Shown here piece by piece: positions 17,821 to 31,542 of a DNA stretch of 64,000 nt. Source of the DNA: a bacterium (GTDB lineage Bacteria > Bacillota > Bacilli > Lactobacillales > Streptococcaceae). The stretch is from assembly GCA_905221085.1 (NCBI GenBank), contig CAJNBT010000006.1:62001-126000 (forward strand), read 5' to 3'. Under the pieces are notes generated by a model. It did no database searches. It worked only from the letters and a program-made list of their open reading frames with translations, and had not been told where the DNA came from. Each line of letters starts with the position of its first letter. The stretch's first letter is position 1. Both the position numbers and the translations under genes were made by a program.

Positions 17821-17953
17821 TACATATTATACCACAATAACAAGAAAACGCTTACTTTTTGTATGACCTTCTATATTTTGTAGAATATTTTATAGAAATG
17901 GGATTGAATTATACTATATATGCATATGTCAATAAATAGAATTCTTTATTTAA

Positions 17954-22087
<4,134 letters not shown>

Positions 22088-22096
22088 GTCTTTTCG

Positions 22097-22140
22097 ATAA
22101 ACAATAAACAGCGAGATTGAAGCTCGCTGTTTATTGTTTA
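22097..22140. terminator. Bidirectional terminator between strH and purB
   Basis: The long inverted repeat AAACAATAAACAGCGAG / CTCGCTGTTTATTGTTT serves strH on the plus strand and purB on the minus strand. Confidence 0.85.
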
Positions 22141-22141
22141 A

Positions 22142-23440
22142 TTAATCACCCAGTCCCAGACGTTCAAAGATATCGTCCACTCGTTTAGTGTAATAAAGAG
22201 GGTTGAAGATCTCATCGATTTCCTCTTGAGTCAGGCGTGAGGTTACTTCTGGATCTGCTTCCAGAAGTGGTTTAAAGTCTACTTGGTTGTCCCAAGAGTA
22301 GGCTGTTTTTGGTTGAACAAGGTCATAAGCTTGCTCACGGGTCATCCCTTTTTCAATCAAGGTCAACATAGCTCGTTGGCTAAAGATAAGACCGAAAGTT
22401 GAGTTCATGTTGCGGATCATGTTTTCTGGGAAGACTGTCAAGTTCTTGACGATATTTCCAAAACGGTTGAGCATGTAGTCAATCAAGATGGTCGTATCTG
22501 GTGTGATGATGCGCTCAGCTGATGAGTGAGAGATGTCACGTTCGTGCCAGAGAGCCACGTTCTCATAGGCTGTAATCATGTGACCACGGATAACACGCGC
22601 AAGACCTGTCATGTTCTCAGAACCGATAGGGTTGCGTTTGTGAGGCATAGCAGATGAACCTTTTTGCCCTTTGGCAAAGAACTCTTCCACTTCGCGCTGC
22701 TCAGATTTTTGCAGACCACGAATCTCAGTCGCCATACGCTCGATAGAAGTCGCGATGCTGGCAAGAACCGCAAAGTACTCAGCGTGAAGGTCGCGAGGAA
22801 GGACCTGTGTAGAGATTTCTTGGGCACGGATACCCAATTTGTCGCAGACGTATTGCTCTACGAATGGTGGGATGTTGGCAAAGTTCCCAACCGCACCAGA
22901 AATCTTACCAGCTTCAACACCAGCAGCCGCATGCTCGAAACGCTCGATATTGCGCTTCATTTCGCTATACCAAGTCGCCAATTTCAGACCAAAGGTTGTA
23001 GGTTCAGCGTGCACACCGTGGGTACGACCCATCATGATGGTGAACTTGTGCTCCTTAGCCTTATCAGCGATGATGTTGGTGAAGTTTTCAAGGTCACGAC
23101 GAATAATGTCGTTGGCCTGTTTGTAGAGGTAGCCGTAGGCCGTATCCACCACGTCGGTAGAAGTCAAACCATAGTGGACCCACTTACGCTCTTCACCAAG
23201 CGTCTCAGAAACCGCACGCGTGAAGGCCACCACATCGTGACGCGTCTCCTGCTCAATCTCCAAAATACGGTCGATGTCAAAATCCGCCTTCTCTCGAATC
23301 AAAGCTACATCTTCCTTAGGGATTTCCCCCAACTCAGCCCATGCCTCGTCAGCTAAGATTTCCACCTCAAGCCAAGCACGGTATTTATTTTCTTCACTCC
23401 AAATATTCGCCATCTCAGGGCGAGAGTAACGGTTGATCAT
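22142..23440 (-). CDS. purB: Adenylosuccinate lyase
   Basis: This 432-residue enzyme cleaves SAICAR to AICAR and adenylosuccinate to AMP. It shows the fumarase/aspartase superfamily signature [15 protein letters not shown] and the catalytic-His region [14 protein letters not shown]. Length is normal. It is the most distal of the purine genes in this run and is separated from purK by accessory open reading frames and duplication remnants. AGGAAAAA precedes ATG 23440. Confidence 0.96.
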   Translation of the reverse strand: MINRYSRPEMANIWSEENKYRAWLEVEILADEAWAELGEIPKEDVALIREKADFDIDRILEIEQETRHDVVAFTRAVSETLGEERKWVHYGLTSTDVVDTAYGYLYKQANDIIRRDLENFTNIIADKAKEHKFTIMMGRTHGVHAEPTTFGLKLATWYSEMKRNIERFEHAAAGVEAGKISGAVGNFANIPPFVEQYVCDKLGIRAQEISTQVLPRDLHAEYFAVLASIATSIERMATEIRGLQKSEQREVEEFFAKGQKGSSAMPHKRNPIGSENMTGLARVIRGHMITAYENVALWHERDISHSSAERIITPDTTILIDYMLNRFGNIVKNLTVFPENMIRNMNSTFGLIFSQRAMLTLIEKGMTREQAYDLVQPKTAYSWDNQVDFKPLLEADPEVTSRLTQEEIDEIFNPLYYTKRVDDIFERLGLGD

Positions 23441-23503
23441 GTTGTTAATTTTTCCTTTCTTCTTAAGCTGTTGGGAATAAGCTATCTAGGTAAAACAAGA
23501 TTT

Positions 23504-23731
23504 CTACTCAAACTCCTCTTTCCCAATAAACACAGACGGATAATGATCTAGTGTATTCAAATCCGTATCCAGCGGTAAATCATAGATAGCTAAATAGTTT
23601 TCAGGGTATTGTGCAGTTAGTTCTTTATATTTAGCTTGTACCTTATCTTGGTCAGCACTAGCATACAAGACTTCCACGACTACTCCAGTCTTATCCTTTT
23701 CAACAAAAGCGTTAACGATAATTTGTATCAT
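23504..23731 (-). CDS. Small conserved protein, function unknown
   Basis: This 75-residue protein (starts MIQIIVNAFVEKDKTG) is not assigned to a known function. It appears to be a compact alpha/beta protein with no membrane segment. A paralogue that has lost its frame lies at 24535-24761, so this gene is one arm of a local duplication. It follows a fragment of purK, which shows how the duplication was made. Confidence 0.65.
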   Translation of the reverse strand: MIQIIVNAFVEKDKTGVVVEVLYASADQDKVQAKYKELTAQYPENYLAIYDLPLDTDLNTLDHYPSVFIGKEEFE

Positions 23732-23740
23732 AGACTTGTC

Positions 23741-23842
23741 CTAAAAATCTATCCCTTTCCCAAACTCAATCACACTATCCAGCGCATCACTAAACAAATT
23801 TATATGCCCTACCCTACGGTTGTGCTTGTCTTCTATAATCAT
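23741..23842 (-). pseudogene. Duplicated 3' end of purK
   Basis: About 100 bp is closely similar to 25048-25147, the last codons of purK, with several substitutions. No start or frame is kept. It lies directly upstream of the small gene at 23504, as purK does to the related copies. Confidence 0.75.
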
Positions 23843-24531
23843 TTATTTACCCCCCACTCCGCCGCTTTCTCTGCATGAATCACTGTTGTGTCGTAGAGAG
23901 GCAGGTCGGTGTCTGATTGCTTGACGAGGAGACCAATCTCGGTACACCCCAAGATAACAGCTTCAGCGCCTGCTTTTTTCAAATCATCTATAACGGCAAG
24001 ATAAGTCTGCTTTGAGCTTTCTTTGATATTCCCTAGGCAAAGTTCGTCATAAATGATTCGATTGACCTCTGTAATACCAGCTTGGTCTGGAATCAGCACT
24101 TCTAACCCAGACTCTATTAATTTCTCCTTGTAAAAATATTGAGTCATGGTGTACTTGGTCCCTAGAAGGCCGACTTTTTGAATACCGTCAGCCAACAAGG
24201 CCTGCGCAGTTGCCTGCGCAATATGCAAGATTGGAATCGTAATCTGCTCCTGTATCTGCGAAGCAACCTTGTGCATAGTATTGGTACAAATAACGATGAA
24301 ATCTGCACCAGCTTGCTCCAAGCGCTGAGCAATATCTGCCAAAAGTTGACCGCTTTTCTCCCAGTCTCCGACTGCTTGATAATGCTCAATCTCTGCAAAA
24401 TCAACACTATAAAGTAGAATCTTAGCTGAATGCAAGCCACCCAGCTCTTTTTTGATGGTTTCGTTGATGATTTGGTAGTAAGATGTGGTGCTTTCCCAAC
24501 TCATACCACCAATCAGACCGATAGTTTTCAT
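23839..24531 (-). CDS. Aspartate/glutamate racemase family protein
   Basis: This 230-residue protein belongs to the cofactor-independent Asp/Glu racemase superfamily. The two catalytic cysteines are visible in FIVICTNTMHK (about residue 83) and AVILGCTEIGLL (about residue 195), and the start MKTIGLIGGMSWEST is typical of RacX/YgeA-type aspartate racemases. It would make D-aspartate or another D-amino acid. It sits between a broken and an intact copy of a small duplicated gene inside the purine cluster, so it may have been inserted with the duplication. Confidence 0.87.
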   Translation of the reverse strand: MKTIGLIGGMSWESTTSYYQIINETIKKELGGLHSAKILLYSVDFAEIEHYQAVGDWEKSGQLLADIAQRLEQAGADFIVICTNTMHKVASQIQEQITIPILHIAQATAQALLADGIQKVGLLGTKYTMTQYFYKEKLIESGLEVLIPDQAGITEVNRIIYDELCLGNIKESSKQTYLAVIDDLKKAGAEAVILGCTEIGLLVKQSDTDLPLYDTTVIHAEKAAEWGVNK

Positions 24532-24534
24532 AGG

Positions 24535-24761
24535 CTAATTAAACTCCTCCTTGCTTATCGCCACCGACGGATAATACAGCAAACTACTTAGATCCGTATC
24601 CAATGGCGAATCATAGATAACCAGATAATTGTTTTGATATTGAATCTTTAATTCCTGATATTGGCTTTTACTTTTTCATGGTCGGCACTGGCAAAGAGCA
24701 CTTCCACAACGGCGATTTCTTTTCCTTCCTCCACAAAAGCGTTGACAATAATTTGAATCAT
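24535..24761 (-). pseudogene. Frameshifted paralogue of the 75-residue protein at 23504
   Basis: The frame starts MIQIIVNAFVEEGKEIAVVE and matches the gene at 23504. A missing base after about codon 35 (in GTAAAAGCCAA.TATCAGG) leads to an early stop. If one base is restored, the frame continues through YDSPLDTDLSSL to SKEEFN, parallel to the intact copy. Its TAG lies 3 bp before the racemase ATG. Confidence 0.8.
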
Positions 24762-24781
24762 AAACTGGTCTCCATTTAGCT

Positions 24782-25024
24782 TTAAAGATTATCATTTTCT
24801 GAGTCTTCATGTATAGAAAATTCAAATGAAATTCTCTCAGGATGTCTAGGCAGGCCGTAACTACTCAGATAATCCTTAACTTCCTTCACGGAACAAGAAT
24901 ATTCTAAGACTAGCTGATTGCCAGCTCTCTCTAAAATATGAATCCCCTCTCTATCCGAAATCTCTGGAACAACCAAATCGTCCGTATAAGTAAGTGTTGC
25001 GGTCGTTATTTCATCATCTAGCAA
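24782..25024 (-). CDS. Hypothetical protein between purK and racemase
   Basis: This 80-residue acidic protein has no recognised domain, signal peptide or membrane segment. It begins MLDDEITTATLTYTDDLVV. It follows purK by 22 bp and is in line with the purine genes, a position where pneumococci also carry a short hypothetical gene. Function unknown. Confidence 0.55.
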   Translation of the reverse strand: MLDDEITTATLTYTDDLVVPEISDREGIHILERAGNQLVLEYSCSVKEVKDYLSSYGLPRHPERISFEFSIHEDSENDNL

Positions 25025-25046
25025 TTCATCAAATTCTTATGTCATT

Positions 25047-26138
25047 TCAAAAATCAATCCCTTTCCCAAACTCATCCACACTATCCGGCACATCACTAAA
25101 CAGAGTCACATGTCCCATCTTGCGGTTGTGCTTCGCTTCTATTTTACCATACATGTGGAGGTGGGCGCTTGGATTTTCTGTGACATATTTTTCAGCAGCC
25201 TCGACGTGCTGGCCGAGGACATTGAGCATAACGGCTGGAGAATGTAGTTTGATAGCTGGTAATGGTGCCCCCAGAACACCCAAAATATGGGTATCAAACT
25301 GAGAGAAGTCGCAGGCTTCGATTGAATAGTGACCAGAGTTATGTGGGCGTGGGGCAATCTCATTGACAATGATGTTATCAGCCGTCGCAAACATTTCCAC
25401 GCAAAGGGTTCCAGACAAGTTGAGTTGTTCTGCAATTCGCACTGCCATAGATTTGGCCTTTTCAGCTAGACTTTCTGAAATGCGGGCAGGCACAATCGTC
25501 TTAGAGAGGATGTTGTTACGGTGGATATTTTCCTGAACTGGGAAAACCGTCACATCCTTGCCATTTCCAGACACGATGACAGAAATTTCAAGGTCAAAAT
25601 TGACGAATTCCTCTAAAACGCAGGCTGCTGAGTCAGCTAACGCATAGGCTTCTTCCAAATCTGCTTCTGAGCGAATGACCTTTTGCCCATGTCCATCGTA
25701 GCCGCCCGTCGCAGTCTTGAGGACATAGGCTTTCGACAGGTCAATATCTGTCAAGTCTTGGCTAGAAGTCACAACCTTGTAAGGTGCCACCGTTACTTGA
25801 GCCTTGTTTGACAAAAAGTCCTTTTCAAAGATGCGATTTTGCGAAATACGGAGCAGGTCGGTCCCTTGAGGGAGTTGACCATCCTTGATGACAGCATCTA
25901 AACCATCTGCATCAACATTTTCGAATTCATAAGTGAGAACATCACAGTGCTCTGCCAATTGACGAAGTGCGTCAACATCATTATAAGGCGCCACAATGAT
26001 TTCCGCTACGCGAGAGGCTGGGCAATCCGCCGCAGGATCCAGCGCGATAAGCTTGTGGCCCATGTAGATAGCAGAAATAGCCATCATTTGACCCAGCTGG
26101 CCGCCACCGATAATTCCGATTGTTTTAGATGAGCTCAT
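25047..26138 (-). CDS. purK: N5-carboxyaminoimidazole ribonucleotide synthase
   Basis: This 363-residue ATP-grasp enzyme converts AIR to N5-CAIR. It begins with the glycine-rich [13 protein letters not shown] and has the ATP-grasp core with [14 protein letters not shown] and the metal-binding [13 protein letters not shown]. Its start overlaps the purE 3' end by 14 bp. The 3' end of this gene was copied to 23741-23842. Confidence 0.96.
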   Translation of the reverse strand: MSSSKTIGIIGGGQLGQMMAISAIYMGHKLIALDPAADCPASRVAEIIVAPYNDVDALRQLAEHCDVLTYEFENVDADGLDAVIKDGQLPQGTDLLRISQNRIFEKDFLSNKAQVTVAPYKVVTSSQDLTDIDLSKAYVLKTATGGYDGHGQKVIRSEADLEEAYALADSAACVLEEFVNFDLEISVIVSGNGKDVTVFPVQENIHRNNILSKTIVPARISESLAEKAKSMAVRIAEQLNLSGTLCVEMFATADNIIVNEIAPRPHNSGHYSIEACDFSQFDTHILGVLGAPLPAIKLHSPAVMLNVLGQHVEAAEKYVTENPSAHLHMYGKIEAKHNRKMGHVTLFSDVPDSVDEFGKGIDF

Positions 26139-26616
26139 TTGTAGACTCCTCTGCGATTTTTCCTTGTTCTTCTGCGAAATCTGCCAATGCTGTCGCGATA
26201 GACTGATCTTCTACTGATAGGAGACGGAGAGCGAAGAGGGCAGCGTTGGTCGCACCTGCTTCACCAATAGCCATAGTTGCGACTGGCACACCACCTGGCA
26301 TTTGAACGATAGAATAGAGCGAGTCCACACCACTAAGAGTGCGCGACTTGACCGGCACACCGATGACAGGAAGAGTTGTTTTAGCTGCGACCATTCCTGG
26401 CAAATGGGCTGCGCCACCTGCACCTGCGATGATGACCTTGATGCCACGGCTACGAGCTTCTTCGGCATGTCTGAACATGAGGTCTGGTGTGCGGTGTGCA
26501 GAGACAACCTTCTTTTCGTAGGCTACACCGAAGCGGTTTAAGACTTCGGCGGTTTTTTGCATGGTTGCCCAGTCGGATTTTGAGCCCATGATGATGGAAA
26601 TAATTGGTTTAGTCAT
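26125..26616 (-). CDS. purE: N5-CAIR mutase
   Basis: This 163-residue class I PurE converts N5-CAIR to CAIR. The motif [10 protein letters not shown] and the flexible loop [11 protein letters not shown] are intact. The ATG at 26616 follows AAGGAAAAAT and gives the usual length. The upstream extension to 26673 runs into the structured leader and is not coding. It overlaps purK. Confidence 0.95.
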   Translation of the reverse strand: MTKPIISIIMGSKSDWATMQKTAEVLNRFGVAYEKKVVSAHRTPDLMFRHAEEARSRGIKVIIAGAGGAAHLPGMVAAKTTLPVIGVPVKSRTLSGVDSLYSIVQMPGGVPVATMAIGEAGATNAALFALRLLSVEDQSIATALADFAEEQGKIAEESTNELI

Positions 26617-26640
26617 AATTTTTCCTTTTTCTTCTTTTTT

Positions 26641-26771
26641 GATAATGGTCTTAGGTGGTGGGGACGGAAGCAAACCTTCGGTTTCATTCCTAAACTTTGA
26701 GCCTAAGGTATCAAATTTTTCCTAGACCAGAACAGATACTGTTCTGCTCTTCTCACCACGGCGACCATTAT
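26641..26771 (-). other. Structured 131-bp leader between purD and purE
   Basis: The ends form a perfect 10-bp inverted repeat (GATAATGGTC / GACCATTATC), continued inward by GTGGTG / CACCAC. Inside are two more hairpins: AGAACAG-TAT-CTGTTCT, and GAAACC-GAA-GGTTT with flanking GGAA/TTCC. The result would be a multi-branched RNA just before the purE ribosome binding site. It could be a cis-regulatory RNA, a processing site or a small mobile element with terminal inverted repeats. Confidence 0.5.
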
Positions 26772-26807
26772 CGTGTTTGACAACTGCGTCGCTTTTTTCT
26801 TATACCT

Positions 26808-28070
26808 TTATCTAATTGCCTTGCTTCCGATATCGGTTCGGTAGAAGAGGCCTTCTGTGTTTTGTTGGGAGAGTTCTTGGTAGATAGTTTCTTGGGCTTC
26901 TTTAACGGTATCGGATGTGGTAACGAGCATATAGACACGTCCACCGTTTGATAGCAGTGCTCTGCTCTTTTCCGCAAACTTAGCTCCTGCATAGTAGGTG
27001 ATTGTGTCGCCATCGGTTTTGGCTGGAAGCTTGACGCCCTTCTCATAAGCCAGTGGGTAACCGTTTGATGCGACAACAACACCCAGAGTCACACCCTTGT
27101 CCGTCCAAGTGATGGCTGGTTCTTTACCTTCCAAAATATCAGTAATATTTTGCGCAAAGTCAGATGTCAAACGAGGCAGGATAATCTGGGTTTCAGGATC
27201 TCCAAAGCGAGCATTAAACTCGATAACCTTAGGTCCATCAGCTGTCAAGATAAGCCCTGCGTAAAGAACTCCCAGATAAAGGCGACCTTCTTGAATCATA
27301 CCTTCTAGGACTGGCTTGAAAATGGTGCCTACCGCTGTATCAACTACACTCTGTGGTAAGTGTTGAACTGGCGCATAGGCACCCATCCCACCAGTGTTAG
27401 GCCCCTTATCGCCATCATAGGCACGTTTGTGGTCTTGCGCTGTCGGCATGATATAGAACTTGTCGCCATTGACAAAGGCAAAGAGTGAAAACTCCTCTCC
27501 TTCAAGGAATTCCTCAATAACTACACGTGCACCTGAGTCACCAAATTTATTGTCCAAAAGCATCTCATGAGCGGCTTCGACCGCTTGCTCAACCGTCTCA
27601 GCAACGACGACACCCTTCCCAAGCGCCAAGCCATCCGCCTTGACTACGATAGGCGCACCCTGCTTTTCGATATAGGCCTTGGCTTCCTCAAAGTCCGAGA
27701 ATGTACCATAGGCTGCTGTCGGAACGCCGTATTTGACCATGACTTCCTTGGCAAAATCCTTGGACCACTCCAACTCCGCTGCCAATCTTGTCGGACCAAA
27801 AGCCTTGAGCCCAGCTTTGTTAAAATCATCCACAATCCCAGCCGCAAGAGCATCATCTGGCCCGATAAAGGACCAAGCGATATCATTGGCTTTTGCAAAC
27901 TCAATCAATTTAGAATGTTCGGAAATAGAGATATTTACCAATTCCAAACCGTCCAGAGTCATCCCGTCATTCCCAGGAGCTACAAAGACTTTTTCAACGT
28001 CTTTTGATTCAAGCAACTTCTTGGCAATCGCATGTTCACGACCACCCGAACCGACAACTAACAGCTTCAT
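26808..28070 (-). CDS. purD: Phosphoribosylamine-glycine ligase
   Basis: This 420-residue ATP-grasp enzyme makes GAR. The start MKLLVVGSGGREHAIAKKL and the motifs GPNTGGMGAYAP and EFNARFGDPETQ are diagnostic. It has its own TATAAT about 37 bp upstream with a PurBox-like AACGAACGTTT next to it, so it may be a separate PurR-regulated transcript from purH. Confidence 0.96.
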   Translation of the reverse strand: MKLLVVGSGGREHAIAKKLLESKDVEKVFVAPGNDGMTLDGLELVNISISEHSKLIEFAKANDIAWSFIGPDDALAAGIVDDFNKAGLKAFGPTRLAAELEWSKDFAKEVMVKYGVPTAAYGTFSDFEEAKAYIEKQGAPIVVKADGLALGKGVVVAETVEQAVEAAHEMLLDNKFGDSGARVVIEEFLEGEEFSLFAFVNGDKFYIMPTAQDHKRAYDGDKGPNTGGMGAYAPVQHLPQSVVDTAVGTIFKPVLEGMIQEGRLYLGVLYAGLILTADGPKVIEFNARFGDPETQIILPRLTSDFAQNITDILEGKEPAITWTDKGVTLGVVVASNGYPLAYEKGVKLPAKTDGDTITYYAGAKFAEKSRALLSNGGRVYMLVTTSDTVKEAQETIYQELSQQNTEGLFYRTDIGSKAIR

Positions 28071-28152
28071 TTCTCAACCTCTTTTGCGAATTATTTATTA
28101 ATATTATAACACAAACGTTCGTTTTAATCTTGTTTTATTAAGCATTTTTAAG

Positions 28153-28190
28153 CAAAAAAGGAAAGAAACTGTTTTCTTCCCTTTAGCGTT
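28153..28190 (-). terminator. Terminator after purH
   Basis: The hairpin AAAGGGAAGAAA / TTTCTTTCCTTTTTT directly follows the purH stop on the minus strand and ends in T residues. Confidence 0.75.
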
Positions 28191-28191
28191 C

Positions 28192-29739
28192 TTAATGTCT
28201 AAAATGTCTCACGCCTGTGAAGACCATGGTCATGCCATATTTGTCAGCAGCTTCGATAGATTCTTGGTCACGGACCGATCCACCTGGCTGGATGATGGCC
28301 TTGATACCTGCTTTGGCGATTTCTTCCACGTTATCTGCAAATGGGAAGAAGGCATCGGAAGCAAGCACAGCGCCGTCAAGGCGGTCCTTAGCTTGTTCAA
28401 TCGCAATACGAACAGAAGCCACACGGTTGGTTTGACCTGGGCCAACGCCAAGTGTCATGTGGTCATTGGTCACGATGATACCGTTTGATTTGACGTATTT
28501 AATAGCCTTCCAAGAAAACTCAAGGGCAGTCGCTTCTGTCTCAGTTGGTTGGCGTTTGGTCACCACTTGCCAGTCAGCTGGGCTTTCTTTGACCACGTCT
28601 TGATTTTGCACAAGAAGTCCACCAACAACACCTGTGTATTCTGCTTCTGCTTCACTGGCATCTTGTGCGTCAAATGGCAAGGCAAGGATACGCAAGTTTT
28701 TCTTTTTATTAGTCAAAATAGCTAGCGCTTCATCCGTATAGCTTGGTGCGATGATGATTTCAAGGAAAACACCATGCATCTTTTCAGCTGTCGCAGCATC
28801 TACCTCACGGTTAAGAACGACAATCCCACCAAAGATAGAAACTGGGTCAGACTCATAAGCGTAGTCCCAAGCAGTTTCGATATCATCAGCTTGACCGATA
28901 CCGCACGGGTTCATGTGTTTGAGAGCCACAACGGTTGGACGGTCTTTAAAATCACGGATAATACGGATAGCAGCATCCGCGTCACGAATATTGTTGAAGG
29001 ATAGTTCCTTACCATTGAGCTGTTTGGCTAAAGCAATGGAGTAATCAGTCGGCAAAGCTTTCTGGTAAAAGTCCGCGTCTTGTTGAGGGTTCTCACCGTA
29101 ACGCATAGCTTGTTTGAGGTCATAGGTCAAAGTGAGCTTTTCAGGTTTGCTTTCTCCGACTTGAGCTGTGAAATACTCTGCAATCAAGGCATCATAAGCC
29201 GCTGTGTGACGGAAAACTTTGGCTGCCAAACGTTGACGCATTTCGTAAGTTGTTTCGCCATTTGCTGCCAATTCGTCCAAAACCACAGCATAGTCAGATG
29301 GATCTACCACAACCGTCACGCTGGCATGATTTTTTGCTGCTGAACGAAGCATAGATGGCCCACCGATATCAATGTTTTCAACTGCATCAGCGTAAGTCAC
29401 GTCTGGTTTGAGAATCGTTTCTTTAAAGGGATAGAGATTGACCACTACAAGGTCAATGAGCTCAATTTGATTATCTTTGGTTGCTTCCAAATGGCTATCT
29501 AAATCACGACGAGCGAGGAGCCCACCGTGGATATTTGGATGAAGGGTCTTGACACGACCGTCCATCATTTCTGGAAAACCAGTCACATCATCGATTGCAA
29601 TGGTCTCCACCCCAGCTGTATCAAGGGCAACCTTTGTTCCACCTGTCGAGATAATTTCCCAACCAAGTTTTTTGAGTTCTTGGGCAAATTCAACAATGCC
29701 CGCTTTGTCTGAGACGCTGATTAAAGCGCGTTTAGTCAT
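28192..29739 (-). CDS. purH: Bifunctional AICAR transformylase / IMP cyclohydrolase
   Basis: This 515-residue enzyme carries out the last two steps to IMP. The N-terminal MGS-like cyclohydrolase domain ([15 protein letters not shown]) and the transformylase with [11 protein letters not shown] are both intact. ATG 29739, after GGAAG, gives the standard length; the frame upstream to 29760 is not needed. Confidence 0.96.
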   Translation of the reverse strand: MTKRALISVSDKAGIVEFAQELKKLGWEIISTGGTKVALDTAGVETIAIDDVTGFPEMMDGRVKTLHPNIHGGLLARRDLDSHLEATKDNQIELIDLVVVNLYPFKETILKPDVTYADAVENIDIGGPSMLRSAAKNHASVTVVVDPSDYAVVLDELAANGETTYEMRQRLAAKVFRHTAAYDALIAEYFTAQVGESKPEKLTLTYDLKQAMRYGENPQQDADFYQKALPTDYSIALAKQLNGKELSFNNIRDADAAIRIIRDFKDRPTVVALKHMNPCGIGQADDIETAWDYAYESDPVSIFGGIVVLNREVDAATAEKMHGVFLEIIIAPSYTDEALAILTNKKKNLRILALPFDAQDASEAEAEYTGVVGGLLVQNQDVVKESPADWQVVTKRQPTETEATALEFSWKAIKYVKSNGIIVTNDHMTLGVGPGQTNRVASVRIAIEQAKDRLDGAVLASDAFFPFADNVEEIAKAGIKAIIQPGGSVRDQESIEAADKYGMTMVFTGVRHFRH

Positions 29740-29765
29740 GTTACTTCCTTTCATTTTCAAACTCT

Positions 29766-29939
29766 CTACTTAGGCAATTTTCTTTTCATAAAGTATAGGG
29801 AGACGATTACCAAGACTCCTAAAATCACTGTCAGTAAAAATCTCCCCCAATAGGGAAACTCTGGGAAGAAGAAATTTACCAGTAAACGTAGAACGATTAC
29901 CAAGCTAATCAAAGCAAATGTTTCTAACCATTTTTTCAT
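29766..29939 (-). CDS. Small two-helix membrane protein between purN and purH
   Basis: This 57-codon gene starts with ATG immediately after the purN TAA. The product begins [20 protein letters not shown] and has two predicted membrane helices (about 7-25 and 34-51) with basic ends (KRKLPK). No family is recognised. Pneumococci have a VanZ-like gene in this position, but this is much shorter and not evidently a remnant of it. It ends 27 bp before purH and is surely transcribed with the operon. Confidence 0.65.
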   Translation of the reverse strand: MKKWLETFALISLVIVLRLLVNFFFPEFPYWGRFLLTVILGVLVIVSLYFMKRKLPK

Positions 29940-30485
29940 TTACTTGTCCAACAATTCTCTAATAACCTCTGGATACAACTTGTACTCTGCCTCATGAATC
30001 CGAGTTTCAAAACTGTCAATCGTATCATCAGCCAGCCGTGGTACACGTACTTGTTTGATGACCTTTCCTGTATCCACACCCGAATCCACCCAATGAATGG
30101 TCACACCAGACTGATCCACGTCAGCATTCCAAGCATCCTCAATCCCATGAGCTCCTGGGAATTCTGGCAGGTAGGCTGGGTGAATGTTGATAATCCGACC
30201 TTCATAAGCCGCCAATAAGGTTGGCCCAACGATTTTCATGTAGCCTGCTAGACAAACCAAGTCAATCTGGTGCTCTTCCAAGAGTTCAACAAGGGCTGCT
30301 TCGTAGTCTGTCTTGCTCTCAAACTCCTTGAGTTCAAAAGCATAGGACAGAACGCCGAGCTTGTCTGCACGTTCGAGCACATAGGCGTCACGATGGTCTG
30401 AAAAGACAAACTCTACTGGAAATTGTTCCGCTATTACCTGAAAATTTGAGCCATTACCAGAGGCAAAAACCGCTATTTTTTTCAT
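29940..30485 (-). CDS. purN: Phosphoribosylglycinamide formyltransferase
   Basis: This 181-residue enzyme formylates GAR with 10-formyl-THF. Conserved positions include the start [40 protein letters not shown] with the catalytic Asn and His, and [10 protein letters not shown] with the catalytic Asp. It overlaps purM by 4 bp. Confidence 0.96.
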   Translation of the reverse strand: MKKIAVFASGNGSNFQVIAEQFPVEFVFSDHRDAYVLERADKLGVLSYAFELKEFESKTDYEAALVELLEEHQIDLVCLAGYMKIVGPTLLAAYEGRIINIHPAYLPEFPGAHGIEDAWNADVDQSGVTIHWVDSGVDTGKVIKQVRVPRLADDTIDSFETRIHEAEYKLYPEVIRELLDK

Positions 30486-31504
30486 TTAATGATGACACTT
30501 TCGTTTTCTTTCTTGACGATACGACCAATTTCATAGACTGGTTCATCCAACAATTCCTTGACACGACTTACATTTTCAGGGCTAACTGCAAACATAAGTC
30601 CCACACCCATATTGAAGATTTCAAACATTTCCTCATGCTTGATTTCACCGTATTTTTCAAGGGCTTTGAAAATCGGTAACACTGGAACCTTGTCTTCCTC
30701 AATCTCAGCAGCCAAGTCAGCTGCAAACATACGAGGGACATTTTCGATAAAGCCACCACCAGTGATGTGGGCAATGCCGTTGACCAAACCTTCCTTGATA
30801 AGTGGCAAAACAGCCTTGACATAGATACGAGTTGGCTCAAGAAGAACATCCTTGAGTTGCTTGCCTTCCAATTCTGGAAGGACTTCCTCACCTGTGTAAT
30901 CGGCAAAGACACGACGGACGAGAGAGTAACCATTGGAATGAATCCCACTTGAAGCAAGTCCGAGAAGAATATCTCCTTCTGCCACCTTTGAACCGTCAAT
31001 GATTTGAGATTTTTCAGCCACACCAACCGCAAAACCAGCCAAGTCATAGTCATCTTCGCCGTACATGCCAGGCATTTCAGCCGTTTCCCCACCAATGAGG
31101 GCAGCGCCTGCCTGCACACAACCTTCTGCCACACCAGCGACAACTTGCTCTAGCTTAGCTGGTTCATTCTTACCTGTCGCTACGTAGTCAAGGAAATAGA
31201 GGGGCTCCGCACCTGCAGCGATGATGTCGTTGACACACATGGCCACACAGTCTTGACCAATGGTATCGTGCTTGTCGTATTTGATAGCCAACATGAGTTT
31301 GGTTCCGACACCGTCAGTCCCTGAAATCAAGACGGGTTCTTTAACCCCAGTCTTTGAAAGGTCAAACATACCACCAAAGCCACCCAGAGCTCCCATGACA
31401 CCTGCACGCTCCGTACGAGCTACGTGCTTTTTAATCCGTTCAACAACTTCATAACCCGCTTCAACATCCACACCAGATTGAGCGTACGCATTTTTATTTG
31501 CCAT
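30482..31504 (-). CDS. purM: Phosphoribosylformylglycinamidine cyclo-ligase
   Basis: This 340-residue AIR synthetase has the motifs GVGTKLMLA, the core [11 protein letters not shown] and [12 protein letters not shown]. It closes the imidazole ring in step five. Its 3' end is coupled to purN through an ATGA overlap. Confidence 0.96.
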   Translation of the reverse strand: MANKNAYAQSGVDVEAGYEVVERIKKHVARTERAGVMGALGGFGGMFDLSKTGVKEPVLISGTDGVGTKLMLAIKYDKHDTIGQDCVAMCVNDIIAAGAEPLYFLDYVATGKNEPAKLEQVVAGVAEGCVQAGAALIGGETAEMPGMYGEDDYDLAGFAVGVAEKSQIIDGSKVAEGDILLGLASSGIHSNGYSLVRRVFADYTGEEVLPELEGKQLKDVLLEPTRIYVKAVLPLIKEGLVNGIAHITGGGFIENVPRMFAADLAAEIEEDKVPVLPIFKALEKYGEIKHEEMFEIFNMGVGLMFAVSPENVSRVKELLDEPVYEIGRIVKKENESVIIK

Positions 31505-31542
31505 TTCTTTATTCCTTTTCTTTTATGGAGAATCTCAGTAAC

